A DNA stretch of 36,027 nt from an uncultured Erysipelotrichales bacterium. GTDB taxonomy: Bacteria > Bacillota_I > Bacilli_A > Erysipelotrichales > Coprobacillaceae. The stretch is taken from the NCBI GenBank assembly GCA_910579135.1, contig CAJTTM010000023.1, forward strand, positions 1-36,027, written 5' to 3'. Positions 1 to 6,859 of this stretch are shown piece by piece. Positions within the stretch are counted from its first letter, which is position 1; the number at the start of each line of letters is the position of its first letter. The notes beneath the pieces were generated by a model. That model was not told where the DNA came from. It made no database searches and saw only the letters and a program-made list of their open reading frames with translations. The translations under genes were made by a program, and so were the position numbers.

Positions 1-1
1 T

Positions 2-193
2 AAAAATCAAGATATTATGTCCCTTATTAAGTCTATGACTTTATTTCATTCTCCTATGATCAAAGTTGTCTTTGGACATAAAGAATGTGTTAATGAAATG
101 ATTGATATCATACTAGGAAGACATATACATATTGATGAACATTATATGAGTAATATCTTTACTATAATATTCACGTTTTTTATTAAAACATGA
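2..193 (+). pseudogene. Rpn-like (PD-(D/E)XK transposase/nuclease) N-terminal fragment, partial
   Basis: An open frame enters from the left edge and stops at 191-193. Its readable part (SMTLFHSPMIKVVFGHKEC, then VNEMIDIILGR) resembles the N-terminal start of Rpn/PD-(D/E)XK 'putative transposase' proteins, where a Met-rich stretch precedes an FxxKE helix and an IL motif. After about codon 48 the resemblance ends and the frame runs into A/T-rich DNA that overlaps the tail of the opposite-strand ORF. The catalytic D-ExK part is absent, so this is a clipped remnant. The family call comes from pattern memory over about 45 residues and is tentative. Confidence 0.35.
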
Positions 194-535
194 CCAAATA
201 TAATAAACTACTGTTTTATATATTTCTTCCCATTTTTTTTGAGGTGTTGGAAATTTCTGATAGAAAGTTTCAAATGAATATAACATATTCTTTGCACATT
301 CATCAAAATCATAATCAATTAAATCAACTTCTCTTAAATTATGATTAACCTCTCTAATTACAATTTTAAACTCTGAATCTACTGGTTTTATTTGTAATTG
401 ATATAAAACCATATGTCCTTCTAAATGAAATATTTCTCTTAAATATTTTTGTTTTAATTCAACTTTTCCTTTTGTTACATAAGCAATATAAATTGTTTGA
501 GATTTATAAACTATTAATAACATAATAAACTTCAC
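113..535 (-). CDS. hypothetical protein, possibly the second half of a frameshifted gene
   Basis: A 140-codon frame beginning with GTG at 535, inside the end of the neighbouring ORF (32-bp overlap). No ribosome site precedes it. The protein is hydrophilic, Lys/Tyr/Phe rich, with an aromatic C-terminal half, and has no signal peptide or membrane segment. I do not recognise a family. The lack of a start signal and the overlap suggest it may be the continuation of the 504-932 gene after a frameshift, though translational coupling is possible. Its last codons overlap the Rpn-like fragment on the other strand, so the 3' end may also be disturbed. Confidence 0.4.
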   Translation of the reverse strand: MKFIMLLIVYKSQTIYIAYVTKGKVELKQKYLREIFHLEGHMVLYQLQIKPVDSEFKIVIREVNHNLREVDLIDYDFDECAKNMLYSFETFYQKFPTPQKKWEEIYKTVVYYIWSCFNKKREYYSKDITHIMFINMYMSS

Positions 536-932
536 CAGTTGGCTTTCTTAGTTTAATAATTCTATCTCTATTTGTATTATCCAAAGGCATATTATCAATG
601 ATAAGCGATAAATCCTCACCCTTTCCTTTAATAATAACCGTTTCATCATCTGCATATGTAATATCAACCCTAGAATTATCGTATACCATTGAAATCATAT
701 TATAATCTGTAAGATATTTATACTCAACTTTCTTATTATGAATTAAAGGAATAAATTGTAAAACATTCTTAGTATTCACAACAAAATCTCTTCCTACAGA
801 ACGTCCATGATCTGATTTTAAACATAATGCATCTTCTTCTACAATATCCTTTCCAACTCTTTTCTTTATCATTTTCTTATTGAAATACATATATGAACCA
901 TACATACTTACTGATTTTACACTATTTTCCAT
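504..932 (-). CDS. hypothetical protein
   Basis: A 142-residue protein with no recognised family. It starts at the ATG at 932 with GGAAGG about 10 bases upstream and has a well-formed promoter (-35 TTGTAC, 18-bp spacer, -10 TATAAT). It is soluble and mixed charge, with several beta-like stretches such as SRVDITYADDETVIIKGKG and no catalytic motif that I can name. It ends at 504, where the downstream frame (113-535) takes over with a 32-bp overlap. The two may be one broken gene. A real transcribed start is well supported; the function is unknown. Confidence 0.55.
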   Translation of the reverse strand: MENSVKSVSMYGSYMYFNKKMIKKRVGKDIVEEDALCLKSDHGRSVGRDFVVNTKNVLQFIPLIHNKKVEYKYLTDYNMISMVYDNSRVDITYADDETVIIKGKGEDLSLIIDNMPLDNTNRDRIIKLRKPTGEVYYVINSL

Positions 933-968
933 AAAATTTATCCTTCCTATATACTTATCTTATTTCAT

Positions 969-998
969 ATTATATATTTTACTAAAATTAAAGTACAA
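969..998 (-). promoter_or_regulatory. sigma-A-type promoter for the 504-932 gene
   Basis: On the minus strand, -35 TTGTAC (998-993) and a perfect -10 TATAAT (974-969) are separated by 18 bp and lie about 37 bp upstream of the ATG. Confidence 0.55.
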
Positions 999-1059
999 TA
1001 CATAATAATTAATCATAGTATGTCATAAAGTTATAGTTAGGATAGATCTTAATCTAAAC

Positions 1060-1092
1060 AAAAAAACTGTCAACTTCGTTATGCTAACAGTT
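1060..1092 (-). terminator. Rho-independent terminator of the ABC-like gene
   Basis: On the minus strand an AACTGT/ACAGTT stem (1092-1087 with 70-65) is followed directly by a run of Ts. It overlaps the stop codon of the 1091-1726 gene. Confidence 0.65.
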
Positions 1093-1726
1093 ACTCTTTT
1101 CTCTTTATTTCAACAACTTTTTGAGAATATTCTTTTAATTCTTCATCATCACCCACTACTATAACTGCATTCCCTTGCAGATGAATTTCTTTTAATAGAG
1201 AAATAACTAATTTTCTATTCTTTACACTCATAAAGTCATTTAAATCATCTATGAAAATAAGTTTATGGGAATTTAATAGTACTTCAGAAAATAAAACCAT
1301 TTGTTTTATATCTTGAGAACATTCACTAATAATAATATCTTTATATTTCAATAATTCAGTTTTCATTAGAATATCACGAATCATTTCTTCTTTATCTTCT
1401 ATATCCTCATCTATTGATAGTGCTATATTTTCTTTAACGGTTTTATCTACAATCATCACAAATTCTGATAAACGCCTTATTTTATCATTTAAAAATACAC
1501 GTGATTGTTGATTATAAGGTAGAATCCTTTTATTATCAAATGATAATGCCTTCTTTTGCCCATCATGAGTCAATTCCATAATATTATATAAAACTAAATC
1601 TTCATTACTTACTTTTTTATCAATGACAATAAAACTTTTTTCATCTATAAAAAAACGTATATTATCTAATACTGAACTCTGATCTATAGATTTATACAAA
1701 TGTTTAATTTCTACAATACAATTCAT
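1091..1726 (-). CDS. degenerate ABC-ATPase-like protein (pseudo-nucleotide-binding subunit) linked to agr
   Basis: 211 residues with the layout of a MacB/LolD-type ABC nucleotide-binding subunit. In order it has a 'hLYKSI' start, LDNIRFFIDEKSFIVI leading to the P-loop position, TVKENIAL after the Q-loop position, a Walker-B-like strand KLIFIDD, and an H-loop region VIVVGDDEEL. Every catalytic motif has decayed. The P-loop GxxGxGKS is replaced by DKKVSNED (no Gly, no Lys-Ser), the LSGGQ signature by ECSQDIKQ, the Walker-B Glu by Asp, and the switch His by Gly. The frame is nevertheless intact, with an AAGGAG ribosome site and its own terminator, so it looks maintained rather than dead. It lies downstream of and co-oriented with agrB-agrD, with 222 bp between. 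No permease gene is adjacent. A regulatory or scaffolding role is inference. Confidence 0.6.
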   Translation of the reverse strand: MNCIVEIKHLYKSIDQSSVLDNIRFFIDEKSFIVIDKKVSNEDLVLYNIMELTHDGQKKALSFDNKRILPYNQQSRVFLNDKIRRLSEFVMIVDKTVKENIALSIDEDIEDKEEMIRDILMKTELLKYKDIIISECSQDIKQMVLFSEVLLNSHKLIFIDDLNDFMSVKNRKLVISLLKEIHLQGNAVIVVGDDEELKEYSQKVVEIKRKE

Positions 1727-1756
1727 CCTTATTTTCTCCTTGCTTTATACAAATAT

Positions 1757-1781
1757 AATAGAGATCATAATGATCTCTATT
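1757..1781. promoter_or_regulatory. perfect 25-bp palindrome between agrD and the ABC-like gene
   Basis: AATAGAGATCAT, one central A, then the exact 12-base complement. On the minus strand it is followed only by ATATTTG, a poor T-tract, so it is either a weak terminator for agrBD or an operator upstream of the ABC-like gene. It lies 31 bp before that gene's ATG. The rest of 1782-1948 is A/T rich with no ORF longer than about 15 codons. Confidence 0.5.
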
Positions 1782-1948
1782 ACAAATTTCATTTTATCGT
1801 AAATATACTACCTCATAAAACATACACTACCTATAATCAATAAAATGAATTGTACTTCCTCATTAACTATATTACTTATATTTTAATAATTAAAGTATCA
1901 TTTACCACAAAACTATTTGAACTTTAAACTATATTCACTCATTATTTC

Positions 1949-2092
1949 TTAATATCTTTCATATTTCTTTAAACTTTCAGGTTCTTTGCTTTGATAAATA
2001 TGATTATCAGACATTGTATTGACTGCCTGAATAGCGATTAAAAATAAACCACTTGAAATAACTGTTAATAACTTAGCTTTTATGTTTTTCAT
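1949..2092 (-). CDS. agrD: AgrD-like cyclic autoinducer peptide precursor (47 aa, Ser in the ring position)
   Basis: A 47-residue ORF that starts 20 bp inside the 3' end of agrB, with AGGAGGG 8 bases upstream of its ATG. This is the standard agrB-agrD overlap. The N-terminus (MKNIKAKLLTVISSGLFLIA) is the basic-then-hydrophobic amphipathic leader of AgrD. The C-terminus SDNHIYQSKEPESLKK aligns position by position with the clostridial pattern Cys-x4-x-Q-P-x-E-P-K-S-L, including the conserved Glu-Pro and Ser-Leu of the recognition tail. At the ring-forming position, where clostridial and most staphylococcal peptides have Cys, this one has Ser (residue 28). That predicts an ester lactone rather than a thiolactone; no Cys occurs anywhere in the peptide. 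The processed ring would be about SDNHI, but the exact ends are inferred. Confidence 0.8.
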   Translation of the reverse strand: MKNIKAKLLTVISSGLFLIAIQAVNTMSDNHIYQSKEPESLKKYERY

Positions 2093-2645
2093 AATCCCAC
2101 TTCCCTCCTATAATTAAAATATTAATGACAATAAAAAAGACAACTAAAGTATTTCCAAGAAAATGATGAATATAGAATAAATAATTCATAATAGAAAGAT
2201 AAATGATTGTATATATGATTGAATATCTTTTAAAAATTTTTCTTTTCTTTGTTGAAACTGTTTTATTCACATTTTCAATAGGACATAATGTCCCAATAAT
2301 AATTAAACCTATTATTTCAATAAATATTCTGTCTACTGAATGAAAAATATATAAATGTGAAATAAATACTGATAAAATAAATAACCCCACATAACAAGCA
2401 ATACAATGGCTATAGCTCTTACAATGATAACCACCTAATATACTACGTGATGAAGAAAAAAGTATTTCATAAACAACAGCTTCAATAAAATGACCAGTAT
2501 AAGCCCCCACTATCAATAATAGAATTGTTCCTATCAAAGTTGATATAACCAACCCTGCTCCATGAACATAAATCTCTCTATCTTCATTAAGAACACCATT
2601 ATGACTTAAATAGTCTACTAATCGATTAGATAATCCAACAATCAT
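2073..2645 (-). CDS. agrB: AgrB-type membrane endopeptidase processing the AgrD peptide
   Basis: 190 residues, the usual AgrB length, with several hydrophobic helices (about 31-48, 84-98, 110-122, 145-160, 165-182). The family motif is clear: SRSILGGYHCKSYSHCIACY contains catalytic His74 and Cys81 seven residues apart, as in AgrB. It removes the C-terminal tail of AgrD and closes the ring through an acyl-enzyme. The agrD ORF starts inside its last codons. It is divergent from agrA/agrC across a 165-bp promoter region carrying LytTR-type repeats, so it is probably under positive feedback from AgrA. The last residues (KWDYEKHKS) are basic and cytoplasmic. Confidence 0.92.
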   Translation of the reverse strand: MIVGLSNRLVDYLSHNGVLNEDREIYVHGAGLVISTLIGTILLLIVGAYTGHFIEAVVYEILFSSSRSILGGYHCKSYSHCIACYVGLFILSVFISHLYIFHSVDRIFIEIIGLIIIGTLCPIENVNKTVSTKKRKIFKRYSIIYTIIYLSIMNYLFYIHHFLGNTLVVFFIVINILIIGGKWDYEKHKS

Positions 2646-2669
2646 TTTATCACCATCTTTCTAAAAGCT

Positions 2670-2698
2670 ACTATACTTAAAAGTGTTTCTAACATCAA
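2670..2698 (-). promoter_or_regulatory. promoter of agrB-agrD (P2-like)
   Basis: On the minus strand, -35 TTGATG (2698-2693), a 17-bp spacer and -10 TATAGT (2675-2670), ending 25 bp before the agrB ATG. The LytTR-type repeats begin 12 bp upstream of the -35 box. Confidence 0.6.
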
Positions 2699-2710
2699 TA
2701 ACTATTAGAA

Positions 2711-2739
2711 ATCCGTTCATTTTTTTAAAAATTCGTTAA
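2711..2739. promoter_or_regulatory. candidate AgrA (LytTR) direct-repeat binding site
   Basis: ATCCGTTCA at 2711-2719 and ATTCGTTAA at 2731-2739 are 9-bp direct repeats (7/9 identical) spaced 20 bp start to start, close to two helical turns. This is the geometry LytTR-family regulators use. The site lies between the divergent agrB and agrA promoters. The exact consensus of this AgrA is unknown. Confidence 0.5.
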
Positions 2740-2777
2740 AAATAGATTTCATTATGTCTTTTTATGACGACTTATTA

Positions 2778-2783
2778 TATAAT
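2778..2783 (+). promoter_or_regulatory. -10 box of the agrA-agrC promoter
   Basis: A perfect TATAAT 27 bp before the agrA ATG, with no good -35 box at 16-18 bp. This is typical of an activated promoter. A GGGAGTG ribosome site follows. Confidence 0.4.
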
Positions 2784-2810
2784 GATATTCTATAAAAGGG
2801 AGTGATATAA

Positions 2811-3503
2811 ATGTATAAGATTGCGATTATTGATGATTACCAAGATGCCATTAATCAAATGAAAAACAAGATTAAAGAATTCTCTATAAAATACGAAATA
2901 GAGATAACTTGTGATGAATACTTAGATAGTCAAAAATTTAATTTTCATCAATATTATGATGTTATCTTCTTAGATATTGAAATGCCTAGACTCAATGGTT
3001 TCGATTTCGCTAAGAAAATCAATAAACTATATAATCCAAAACTCATTTTCATGTCTAATCACGAAAACAATATGAAACATACATTTGACTATAAACCATT
3101 TCATTATATTCAAAAGAATGATTTTGAAAAAAGTGCTAATCATGTTTTAGAATTATTATTTCAATCTATAGAATATTCAATGATACAAATATCTTATAAA
3201 GGTATAAAACATAAAATGAATATACATGAAATTTCATACATTGATATTATTAGTGGTATTGTCACCATACATAGTTATAACGACAAAGAATATAATACTT
3301 GGGAATCACTTTCCTCTCTATATAAAGAACTTACAAACTACCATTTTGTTTCTATTAGTCAATCTACTATTATCAATCTCGCATATGTAAAGAAAGTTAA
3401 TAAAAGTTATACAGAAGTCACACTAAAGAATGATAAAACATTTAAAATTTCTACTCGCAAGAGAAAGAATTTCAAACTGGCTTATATTCATTATTATTTA
3501 TAA
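2811..3503 (+). CDS. agrA: AgrA-like LytTR response regulator
   Basis: 230 residues. The N-terminal receiver domain (about 1-125) has the acidic pair Asp8-Asp9, phospho-acceptor Asp55 in VIFLDIEMP, a Ser in FMSNHEN and a Lys in YIQKND. The C-terminal LytTR DNA-binding domain (about 130-230) shows the family features ISYIDIISGIVTIHS, HFVSISQSTIINLAYVKKV and KTFKISTRKRKNF. Its AAGGGAGTG ribosome site is well placed. Its stop overlaps the agrC start as TAATG, so the two are translationally coupled. It is expected to bind the direct repeats upstream and activate agrBD. The receiver looks fully competent even though the partner kinase does not. Confidence 0.9.
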   Translation: MYKIAIIDDYQDAINQMKNKIKEFSIKYEIEITCDEYLDSQKFNFHQYYDVIFLDIEMPRLNGFDFAKKINKLYNPKLIFMSNHENNMKHTFDYKPFHYIQKNDFEKSANHVLELLFQSIEYSMIQISYKGIKHKMNIHEISYIDIISGIVTIHSYNDKEYNTWESLSSLYKELTNYHFVSISQSTIINLAYVKKVNKSYTEVTLKNDKTFKISTRKRKNFKLAYIHYYL

Positions 3504-4702
3504 TGTCTTACTTTGATTTATTAATTAACTTTATTGAGGCTTCTATGTATTTTATTTTCTTATATTATATTTTTGATAGAAAGAAAAGCATCTTTACATT
3601 ATTTGTATTTATTGCATTAAAATTTATTAATACAACAATCCATAATTATTATCTATTACCTGAAATATTAAATCTTATTATTTCTAATACTATTTTGTTA
3701 TTATATGCATGTTATTTAAATAGAAATATGATGGAAAATTTATTCTTTACACTTCTCATACATCTTATAAATAATATTTCTACAACTATATCTATGGTTG
3801 CCACTAATATATTCTTTGGTTTCCCATTCTATAGTGGTAATGCATATGTATTCATTGCAATATTAGCAAAAGCATTAGACATTATGATTTTTATAGGTAT
3901 TTATTATTTGTTGAAACGTTATCAGATTCTACCTAAGAAGACTAAAAAATTATTTTATATCTTTTCAGTTATTCTTATTTTAGACTTATTATATGGACAT
4001 TGTATAGACTATGTTTTCTATGAGAATACCTTTAATAAGTATCATATTATTATTTTTATATTGCTTAATGTTTTAACAATCTTTATTTGTTTTATCTTCT
4101 TTGAAACACAAAAAGAACAAAGAAAATTACTTACTTTACAAAGAAATGAGCTTTTAAGAGAGAGTCAAGATAAGATTAATCAACTTAATCAAAGGAATGT
4201 TCTTAAACTTAATGTTTGGAAACATGATATGACTTATGTATTTTCTTATTTAGCAAAATATATTAAAAATGAAGATTATGATTCTGCAATATCAACGATT
4301 GATTTATATAATCAAGTGATTAATGGATATAATTTATTTGAAGATACTAATGATAATATTTTAAATACTCTTATTGTTGAGAATAGCCAAAAATTAATAG
4401 ATAAAGATATTCAAATCTATACTCATAATAGTTATAAAAATATTCCTATAGAAGATAAGGATTATCAAGATATTTTAAGTGAGTTTATGAAATATGCAAT
4501 TGAGGAGTGTGGTTCCTCTTCTCAAAATGAAATTCATATTTCTATATCGAATCAAGAACCTTTATTTATAATGGAATTAAAATATACAAGCGAAAGTCAT
4601 TTGTTTGATAATTATATTATAGAAGATATTGTAGATAAGTATAATGGACATATTACTATTAGTTATGAAAATGAATTTATTATTATAAATATTGTGTTAT
4701 AA
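3503..4702 (+). CDS. agrC: AgrC-like peptide sensor with a degenerate ATP-binding domain
   Basis: 399 residues. The N-terminal half has six or seven membrane helices (roughly 5-24, 30-48, 55-72, 78-104, 114-136, 150-168, 180-201), the AgrC peptide-sensor layout, followed by a coiled linker (205-232). The phospho-acceptor region VWKHDMTYVFSYL (His241) is kept. The GHKL ATPase domain is abnormal. The N-box, usually LxDNAIEA, reads FMKYAIEEC with Tyr331 in the Asn position. The segment that should hold the G1 box, ATP lid and GxGL is missing: KYTSESHLFDN runs straight into IIEDIVDKYNGHITI. ATP binding as in normal AgrC is therefore doubtful. The frame is intact and coupled to agrA, so it is probably a functional pseudokinase. 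This reading is inference from motifs. Confidence 0.8.
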   Translation: MSYFDLLINFIEASMYFIFLYYIFDRKKSIFTLFVFIALKFINTTIHNYYLLPEILNLIISNTILLLYACYLNRNMMENLFFTLLIHLINNISTTISMVATNIFFGFPFYSGNAYVFIAILAKALDIMIFIGIYYLLKRYQILPKKTKKLFYIFSVILILDLLYGHCIDYVFYENTFNKYHIIIFILLNVLTIFICFIFFETQKEQRKLLTLQRNELLRESQDKINQLNQRNVLKLNVWKHDMTYVFSYLAKYIKNEDYDSAISTIDLYNQVINGYNLFEDTNDNILNTLIVENSQKLIDKDIQIYTHNSYKNIPIEDKDYQDILSEFMKYAIEECGSSSQNEIHISISNQEPLFIMELKYTSESHLFDNYIIEDIVDKYNGHITISYENEFIIINIVL

Positions 4703-4711
4703 GTTATTTAG

Positions 4712-4725
4712 TGTAAACGTTTTCT
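4712..4725. promoter_or_regulatory. CcpA cre site upstream of the MFS symporter
   Basis: TGTAAACGTTTTCT matches the cre consensus TGWAARCGYTWNCW at every position. It lies 38 bp upstream of the symporter's -10 box (TATAAT, 4763-4768) and suggests carbon catabolite control of that gene. Confidence 0.6.
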
Positions 4726-4789
4726 GTTTTTGAAATAAATGTGGTTTTTTGTCATTTTTATATATAATATATAAGTGGAGGTATATTAT

Positions 4790-5977
4790 ATGAAAGACAA
4801 AAACATTATCAAATTTCAAATATTCTATTTTTTTCAGATAGGTGCAGTAGGTTGTTTTATTCCTTATATTAATGTCTATCTAGAAAAAAGTATTGGACTA
4901 ACAGGTTCACAAATTGGTTTATTAACAGCAATCTCATTAATTTTAGGTGTGTGTGTTATTCCATTATGGGGTATTGCTGGTGATAAAACGAGGAAGTATA
5001 ATCTTTTATTAATGAGTTCACTTGCTTCTAGTATTGTTATTTTATATTTTTATTCTAAACAAACTGTTTATGCAGGGGTTCTTATTTTTGCGTTACTATT
5101 AGAAATAGCGAGATTGGGTTCTGGTCCTATGGCTGATACAATTACAATGAATTATACTGCTAAGCATAATGGTAATTATGGTTCTATTAGAGGGATGGGA
5201 TCTTTAGGATATGTTATTGGAAGTATGGCTGTTGGTTTTTTAGCAGATAAATATGGTTTAGATGGTCCATTATTTACTTCTTATATTTTATTGCTTGGAT
5301 TAGCTTTCTTATTATGTTTAAGTTTTCCTAAAACTGATATTCAAGGGGAAGATGAAAAACCTCAAAAAGGAAACTTTAAAGAGTTATTAACAAATAAGAA
5401 TTTTATCTTTATGTTATTGATTGTTATGATGACTCAGATTGTTATTGATAGTTCTGGAGCTTATGCAGGAAACCATCTTGTTTCTACTCTTAAAGGAAGT
5501 AATTCTTTAATTAGCTGGTTGACTTTTGCACAGGTTGTACCTGAAATTGTTTTCTTAATGGTGTCTTCTCAATTGATTAAAAAAGTTGGTTATAAAAAGT
5601 TTATACTTATAGGTGCAATCCCTATGGCTATTCGTTTATTTACATACGCTCTTATTCCTAATGCTTATGTATTTGTATTTATTAGTATTGTTCATTGTTT
5701 AGGGGTTGGTATTTCTACTGTCGCAAGTTTAGCATATATCAAGGAATCTGTTAATCCTGCTGTATTTGGAACAGCTGTCACATTATTGAATGCTGCTATG
5801 AGCATTGCAAAAGCTATTTATGGATATGTTTTTGGTTTCATTTATCAATATCTAGGTTCTGATAAGATTTTCTTATTTAGTGGAGTTATTGTTGTTGTTT
5901 GTATAATTATGGTTTTATTTACAAAGAGATTTGATGAAGCAGATAAGAAGATAAAAGAACAGCAACTTATTCAATAG
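4790..5977 (+). CDS. MFS sugar/nucleoside:H+ symporter-like transporter
   Basis: 395 residues with 12 predicted membrane helices. The family signatures belong to the LacY/nucleoside-symporter-like branch of the MFS (MFS_1_like): IPLWGIAGDKTRKY in loop 2-3 and YGSIRGMGSLGYVIGS at helix 5, followed by GFLADKYG. The start is the ATG at 4790; an in-frame GTG at 4775 lies inside the GTGGAGG ribosome site and is unlikely to be used. A perfect cre site at 4712-4725 fits a sugar substrate, but the substrate cannot be read from sequence. It ends at a strong hairpin shared with the convergent nitroreductase gene. Confidence 0.8.
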   Translation: MKDKNIIKFQIFYFFQIGAVGCFIPYINVYLEKSIGLTGSQIGLLTAISLILGVCVIPLWGIAGDKTRKYNLLLMSSLASSIVILYFYSKQTVYAGVLIFALLLEIARLGSGPMADTITMNYTAKHNGNYGSIRGMGSLGYVIGSMAVGFLADKYGLDGPLFTSYILLLGLAFLLCLSFPKTDIQGEDEKPQKGNFKELLTNKNFIFMLLIVMMTQIVIDSSGAYAGNHLVSTLKGSNSLISWLTFAQVVPEIVFLMVSSQLIKKVGYKKFILIGAIPMAIRLFTYALIPNAYVFVFISIVHCLGVGISTVASLAYIKESVNPAVFGTAVTLLNAAMSIAKAIYGYVFGFIYQYLGSDKIFLFSGVIVVVCIIMVLFTKRFDEADKKIKEQQLIQ

Positions 5978-5982
5978 AATAA

Positions 5983-6017
5983 AAGATGATTTATCGTTTT
6001 GATAAGTCATCTTTTTT
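5983..6017. terminator. bidirectional terminator between the MFS and nitroreductase genes
   Basis: AAGATGA-t-TTATC pairs with GATAA-g-TCATCTT (one wobble), followed by a T-run on the plus strand and preceded by A-rich sequence that serves the minus strand. The genes are convergent. Confidence 0.8.
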
Positions 6018-6019
6018 AT

Positions 6020-6754
6020 TTATTTTACCCAGCTTTCTATGATTGCTCGTGCTGATCTATTCATCTCTTCTCTAAATTCTGCATAGAATTTTCTTCTTGC
6101 GAATGATTCTATATATTTTCCTAATTGTTCTTCATCTTTACCAGATTGTTTCATAAACATTTGTTCTGTTTCTTCAAGTGTTTTTTGTTGATATGTATCA
6201 ACATGAACCATATCACTTAAATCAAAACGAGTTGGTTTTTTTCTATCTTTTTGTTGTTGAGTTGGTTTTCCAAAGACAACCATAATAAATGGCACTGCAT
6301 ATTTAGGTAAATGAAGAGTTTCTTGGTTAGCTTCAAAGTTTTCTAAAATATCCCCAATATAACAAGATCCTATCCCTAAAGATTCAGCTGCCACTACTGC
6401 ATTTTGAGCTGCAATAATACAATCTTGTGCTGCTAAAAACAAATCAGATTCTTCTAATTTTATTGTTTGAGATGTATATTTTTTAAACATATCAAACCAT
6501 TTTTGATAATCTGCTAAAAAGATAAGTACCATTGGTGCTTTTGCAATAAATGGTTGATTATCACATCTTTTTGCTAGTATTTCTTTCAATTGTTGATCTT
6601 GCACATCAATAATTGAATACAATGCCATATTTCCTGCAGTAGGTGCCTGTAAGGCAGCTTGCATTATTAATTCTTTTTCTTCTTTACTAATTGTTTCATC
6701 ACTAAATGCTCTTACTGATTTACGATCAAATAATTCTTGTATTGTGTTATTCAT
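6020..6754 (-). CDS. NfsA/FRP-type nitroreductase family protein (FMN, NAD(P)H)
   Basis: 244 residues. FMN-binding features are the N-terminal DRKSVRAFSDE with its Arg cluster, QAPTAGNMALYSI, and the glycine motif LGIGSCYIGDILEN. The C-terminal RKKPTRFDLSDMVHVDTY is typical of the NfsA/FRP oxidoreductase subgroup. It reduces flavins or nitro and quinone compounds with NAD(P)H; the physiological substrate is unknown. The ATG at 6754 has GGAGG 10 bases upstream, and a TATAAT -10 box lies at 6778-6773. It is divergent from the NUDIX gene. Confidence 0.85.
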   Translation of the reverse strand: MNNTIQELFDRKSVRAFSDETISKEEKELIMQAALQAPTAGNMALYSIIDVQDQQLKEILAKRCDNQPFIAKAPMVLIFLADYQKWFDMFKKYTSQTIKLEESDLFLAAQDCIIAAQNAVVAAESLGIGSCYIGDILENFEANQETLHLPKYAVPFIMVVFGKPTQQQKDRKKPTRFDLSDMVHVDTYQQKTLEETEQMFMKQSGKDEEQLGKYIESFARRKFYAEFREEMNRSARAIIESWVK

Positions 6755-6832
6755 AGTCCTACCTCCATATCCATTATATCATATTCATTATGTTTTATAA
6801 TGATTTAATTTCACTTTTAGTATAAAAAGTAT

Positions 6833-6838
6833 TATAAT
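6833..6838 (+). promoter_or_regulatory. -10 box of the NUDIX/pepT promoter
   Basis: TATAAT with TTCACT at 17 bp upstream (6810-6815), ending 21 bp before the NUDIX ATG. An AAAGGAGA ribosome site follows. Confidence 0.4.
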
Positions 6839-6859
6839 GAGAAAGTAAAGGAGATAGAA

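Noticed and set aside
1740..1800. A 15-codon ORF (MKFVIEIIMISIIFV) across the palindrome before the ABC-like gene, possibly a toxin or signal peptide
   Set aside because: No ribosome site, and most of its codons are simply the two arms of the palindrome.
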